The position numbers were made by a program, and so were the translations under genes. 6,226 bases of DNA from an uncultured Bacteroides sp. (GTDB taxonomy: Bacteria; Bacteroidota; Bacteroidia; Bacteroidales; Bacteroidaceae): contig URCM01000137.1 in the NCBI GenBank assembly GCA_900546355.1, forward strand, positions 1 through 6,226. Reading direction: 5' to 3'. Below the pieces are notes generated by a model. The model was not told where the DNA came from. It did not search any database and saw only the letters and a list, made by a program, of their open reading frames with translations. Shown here piece after piece: positions 4,216 through 6,226 of the stretch (within the stretch, counting starts at the first letter, position 1; each line of letters opens with the position of its first letter).

Positions 4216-6226
4216 ATGGGAAAACAGCTTACATACCAAGAACTGTTGGCGGCATACAACAAACTTCTTATGGAAAATGAGCTTCTTCATAAGGAGGTAG
4301 ACAGACTGCAGTCTTTGCTCTGCAGCAAAGGTACTCACTTGACACAACCCATTATAAAGCGACATTTGTCTTTGGAAGAAAAAGTGGATGTGTTCCGCAA
4401 TCTCTTCAAAGGACGTGAGGATGTATTCGCGCGGAGATGGTACAGCCGGACAAGCGGAAAATCCGGCTACCAGCCTGTATGTCGGAACGAATGGGATAGG
4501 CAATTGTGTGACAAGAAAAGATATAAATGTACGGAATGCCCAAACAGGGCTTTCAAGCCCTTGGAGTATGAGGATATCTATCGACATCTTGAAGGGAAGA
4601 GTTCGGACGGGCAGGATGTAATCGGTGCCTATGCCATTCTTGCCGACAATACGTGTAACTTCCTGTGCGCGGATTTTGATGACAAGTCATGCGAACATGG
4701 ATACAAGAAAGATGTGTTGGCGTATGTCGGGGTCTGCAAGGATTGGAATGTTCCTTGCTCCATTGAACGCTCCCGTTCCGGGAACGGCGCACATGTTTGG
4801 ATGTTCTTTGAACAGCCGTTGCCTGCATCCAAGGCACGAAGGCTTGGAAATACGATATTGACGGAAGCGACAGAAAGATACGGAAGGATGGACTTCAAAT
4901 CATACGACCGTTTCTTTCCTAATCAGGACAGGTTGCCTGATGGAGGATTCGGCAATTTGGTGGCGTTGCCACTGCAAGGCAAAGCCCGCAAGGAAGGGAA
5001 CAGCGTGTTTGTGGACGAAAACTTCATGGCATACGAAGACCAATGGAATTATTTGCTTGAAATAAAACGGATATCCGAAGTGGCGGTTGACGCAATATTG
5101 ACAAAACATGAAACGGCTTCGGAATTGGGCGAGTTGTCTACTACCAGCGAGTCGAAACCTTGGGAGACACCTGTGCCTCAAAAGATTACTCAAAATGATT
5201 TCCCTGCCAATCCCGTCCTCATACGCTCCAATATGCTGTATATCCCCTTACAGGGATTTTCTGCAAAGGTCGTGAACCACCTAAAACGAACCGCGTCATT
5301 CAAAAATCCGGAGTTTTATGCCAGACAAGGTATGCGATTGTCCACTTACAATATTCCTCGCATCATCTCTTGTGCCGATATGGAAGACGATTACATTGCA
5401 ATGCCTCGTGGATGTGAAGATGCGGTCGTTACACTTTTGGAAGATAACCAAGTAACTTATCGTATAGAAGACAAGACCTACCAAGGGAAGAATATAACTG
5501 TAGAGTTTAAAGGCAAGCTTCGTGAAGAACAGAAAGCGGCCATAACCAACTTGACTGCCCATAACAACGGAGTATTGAATGCCACCACCGCATTTGGCAA
5601 GACGGTTACGGCGATCGGTTTGATTGCTGAGCGGCAAGTAAACACGTTGATACTTGTACACACAAAAGCCTTGCTGGCCCAATGGAAATCCCGCTTGGAA
5701 GAATTCCTGCAAATAGACTTTACGGAAGATGCCCTTCTTAAGAAACGTGGTCGTAGGAAAGTCTTTTCGCCATTCGGAACATTGGATTCCAATGGAAATT
5801 CACTGCATGGAAAAATAGACATAGCCTTGATGCAATCCTGCTTGGAAGACAGTGGGGTAAAACCTTTTGTCCGGGATTACGGAATGTTGATTGTGGACGA
5901 ATGCCATCATGTGTCAGCGGTAAATTTTGAACGGATACTGAAGTATGCCAACGCTCGCTATGTCTATGGATTGACAGCCACCTCAATCCGCAAGGACGGA
6001 CATCAGCCTATCATCTTCATGCAATGCGGCCCAATCCGTTATTCGGCAGACGCAAAAGCTCAAATGGCATCCCAGACATTCACACGTCTGCTTGTTCATC
6101 GCTTTACTTCTTATAGGGAGTTGACGGATGATAAGTCCACTTATGCCCGGATGGTTCAGAAAATGGCTGAAGATGAAAATAGGAACGGACTTATAATAGA
6201 GGATGTATGCGTGGCTCTGAAAGAAG
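4216..6226 (+). CDS. TOTE-type primase-helicase (AEP primase + SF2 helicase), 3' truncated by window
   Basis: The frame is open from ATG 4216 to the window end, 670 codons, five bases after the ATPase stop. Residues 5-37 form a coiled coil with leucines every seven residues (L10, L17, L24, L31). C89, C98, C105 and C108 may bind zinc. Residues about 130-260 form an archaeo-eukaryotic primase domain: CADFDD with D153/D155, RSRSGNGAHVW with H193, candidate third acidic residue D231, and a GFGNLVALPLQ signature at 244-254. From about 430 comes a superfamily 2 helicase: LREEQ (435-439), Walker A TTAFGKT with K462, DECH at 561-564, and TAT at 587-589. The second RecA lobe and any C-terminal nuclease lie beyond the window. 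This order is that of proteins labelled TOTE conflict-system primase, proposed to act in conflicts with mobile elements. A replication role for the ICE is the alternative. Confidence 0.9.
   Translation, partial: MGKQLTYQELLAAYNKLLMENELLHKEVDRLQSLLCSKGTHLTQPIIKRHLSLEEKVDVFRNLFKGREDVFARRWYSRTSGKSGYQPVCRNEWDRQLCDKKRYKCTECPNRAFKPLEYEDIYRHLEGKSSDGQDVIGAYAILADNTCNFLCADFDDKSCEHGYKKDVLAYVGVCKDWNVPCSIERSRSGNGAHVWMFFEQPLPASKARRLGNTILTEATERYGRMDFKSYDRFFPNQDRLPDGGFGNLVALPLQGKARKEGNSVFVDENFMAYEDQWNYLLEIKRISEVAVDAILTKHETASELGELSTTSESKPWETPVPQKITQNDFPANPVLIRSNMLYIPLQGFSAKVVNHLKRTASFKNPEFYARQGMRLSTYNIPRIISCADMEDDYIAMPRGCEDAVVTLLEDNQVTYRIEDKTYQGKNITVEFKGKLREEQKAAITNLTAHNNGVLNATTAFGKTVTAIGLIAERQVNTLILVHTKALLAQWKSRLEEFLQIDFTEDALLKKRGRRKVFSPFGTLDSNGNSLHGKIDIALMQSCLEDSGVKPFVRDYGMLIVDECHHVSAVNFERILKYANARYVYGLTATSIRKDGHQPIIFMQCGPIRYSADAKAQMASQTFTRLLVHRFTSYRELTDDKSTYARMVQKMAEDENRNGLIIEDVCVALKE

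Overview
The window looks like part of a Bacteroidales (Bacteroides/Parabacteroides/Prevotella type) integrative conjugative element of the CTnDOT family. The main evidence is the first two genes, a hybrid sensor C-terminus and an NtrC-like regulator that overlap each other and match the RteA/RteB pair of tetracycline-regulated Bacteroides conjugative transposons in domain order. This identification is from recognition of domains and gene order; no database search was run.

Layout. Positions 1-693 hold the 3' end of rteA (receiver plus HPt domains), cut by the window edge. Positions 681-1976 hold complete rteB (receiver, AAA+ sigma-54 activator domain, Fis-type HTH). Positions 1977-2839 hold no convincing gene. 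Their first part (2002-2332) is packed with inverted repeats, including a 57-bp tandem repeat whose hairpin arms differ between copies by paired, compensating changes. Their second part (2550-2597) is a 9-bp inverted repeat enclosing tandem 16-bp repeats, followed by a partial sigma-54-like element and then a Bacteroides-type -7 promoter match just before the next gene. Positions 2840-4210 encode a complete AAA ATPase of the DUF4143 family with a C-terminal PD-(D/E)XK-like motif. Five bases later, positions 4216-6226 encode the first 670 residues of a primase-helicase of the TOTE conflict-system type, cut by the window end.

How the parts may work together. RteA and RteB form a His-Asp-His-Asp phosphorelay that in CTnDOT turns on rteC and so excision and transfer. 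No rteC is seen after rteB here. The ATPase and primase-helicase instead occupy the downstream position as a tight two-gene operon, which I read as cargo, possibly a defence or genome-conflict cassette, lying within or beside the ICE control locus. The repeat-rich gap between the two blocks is the part least explained by known features.
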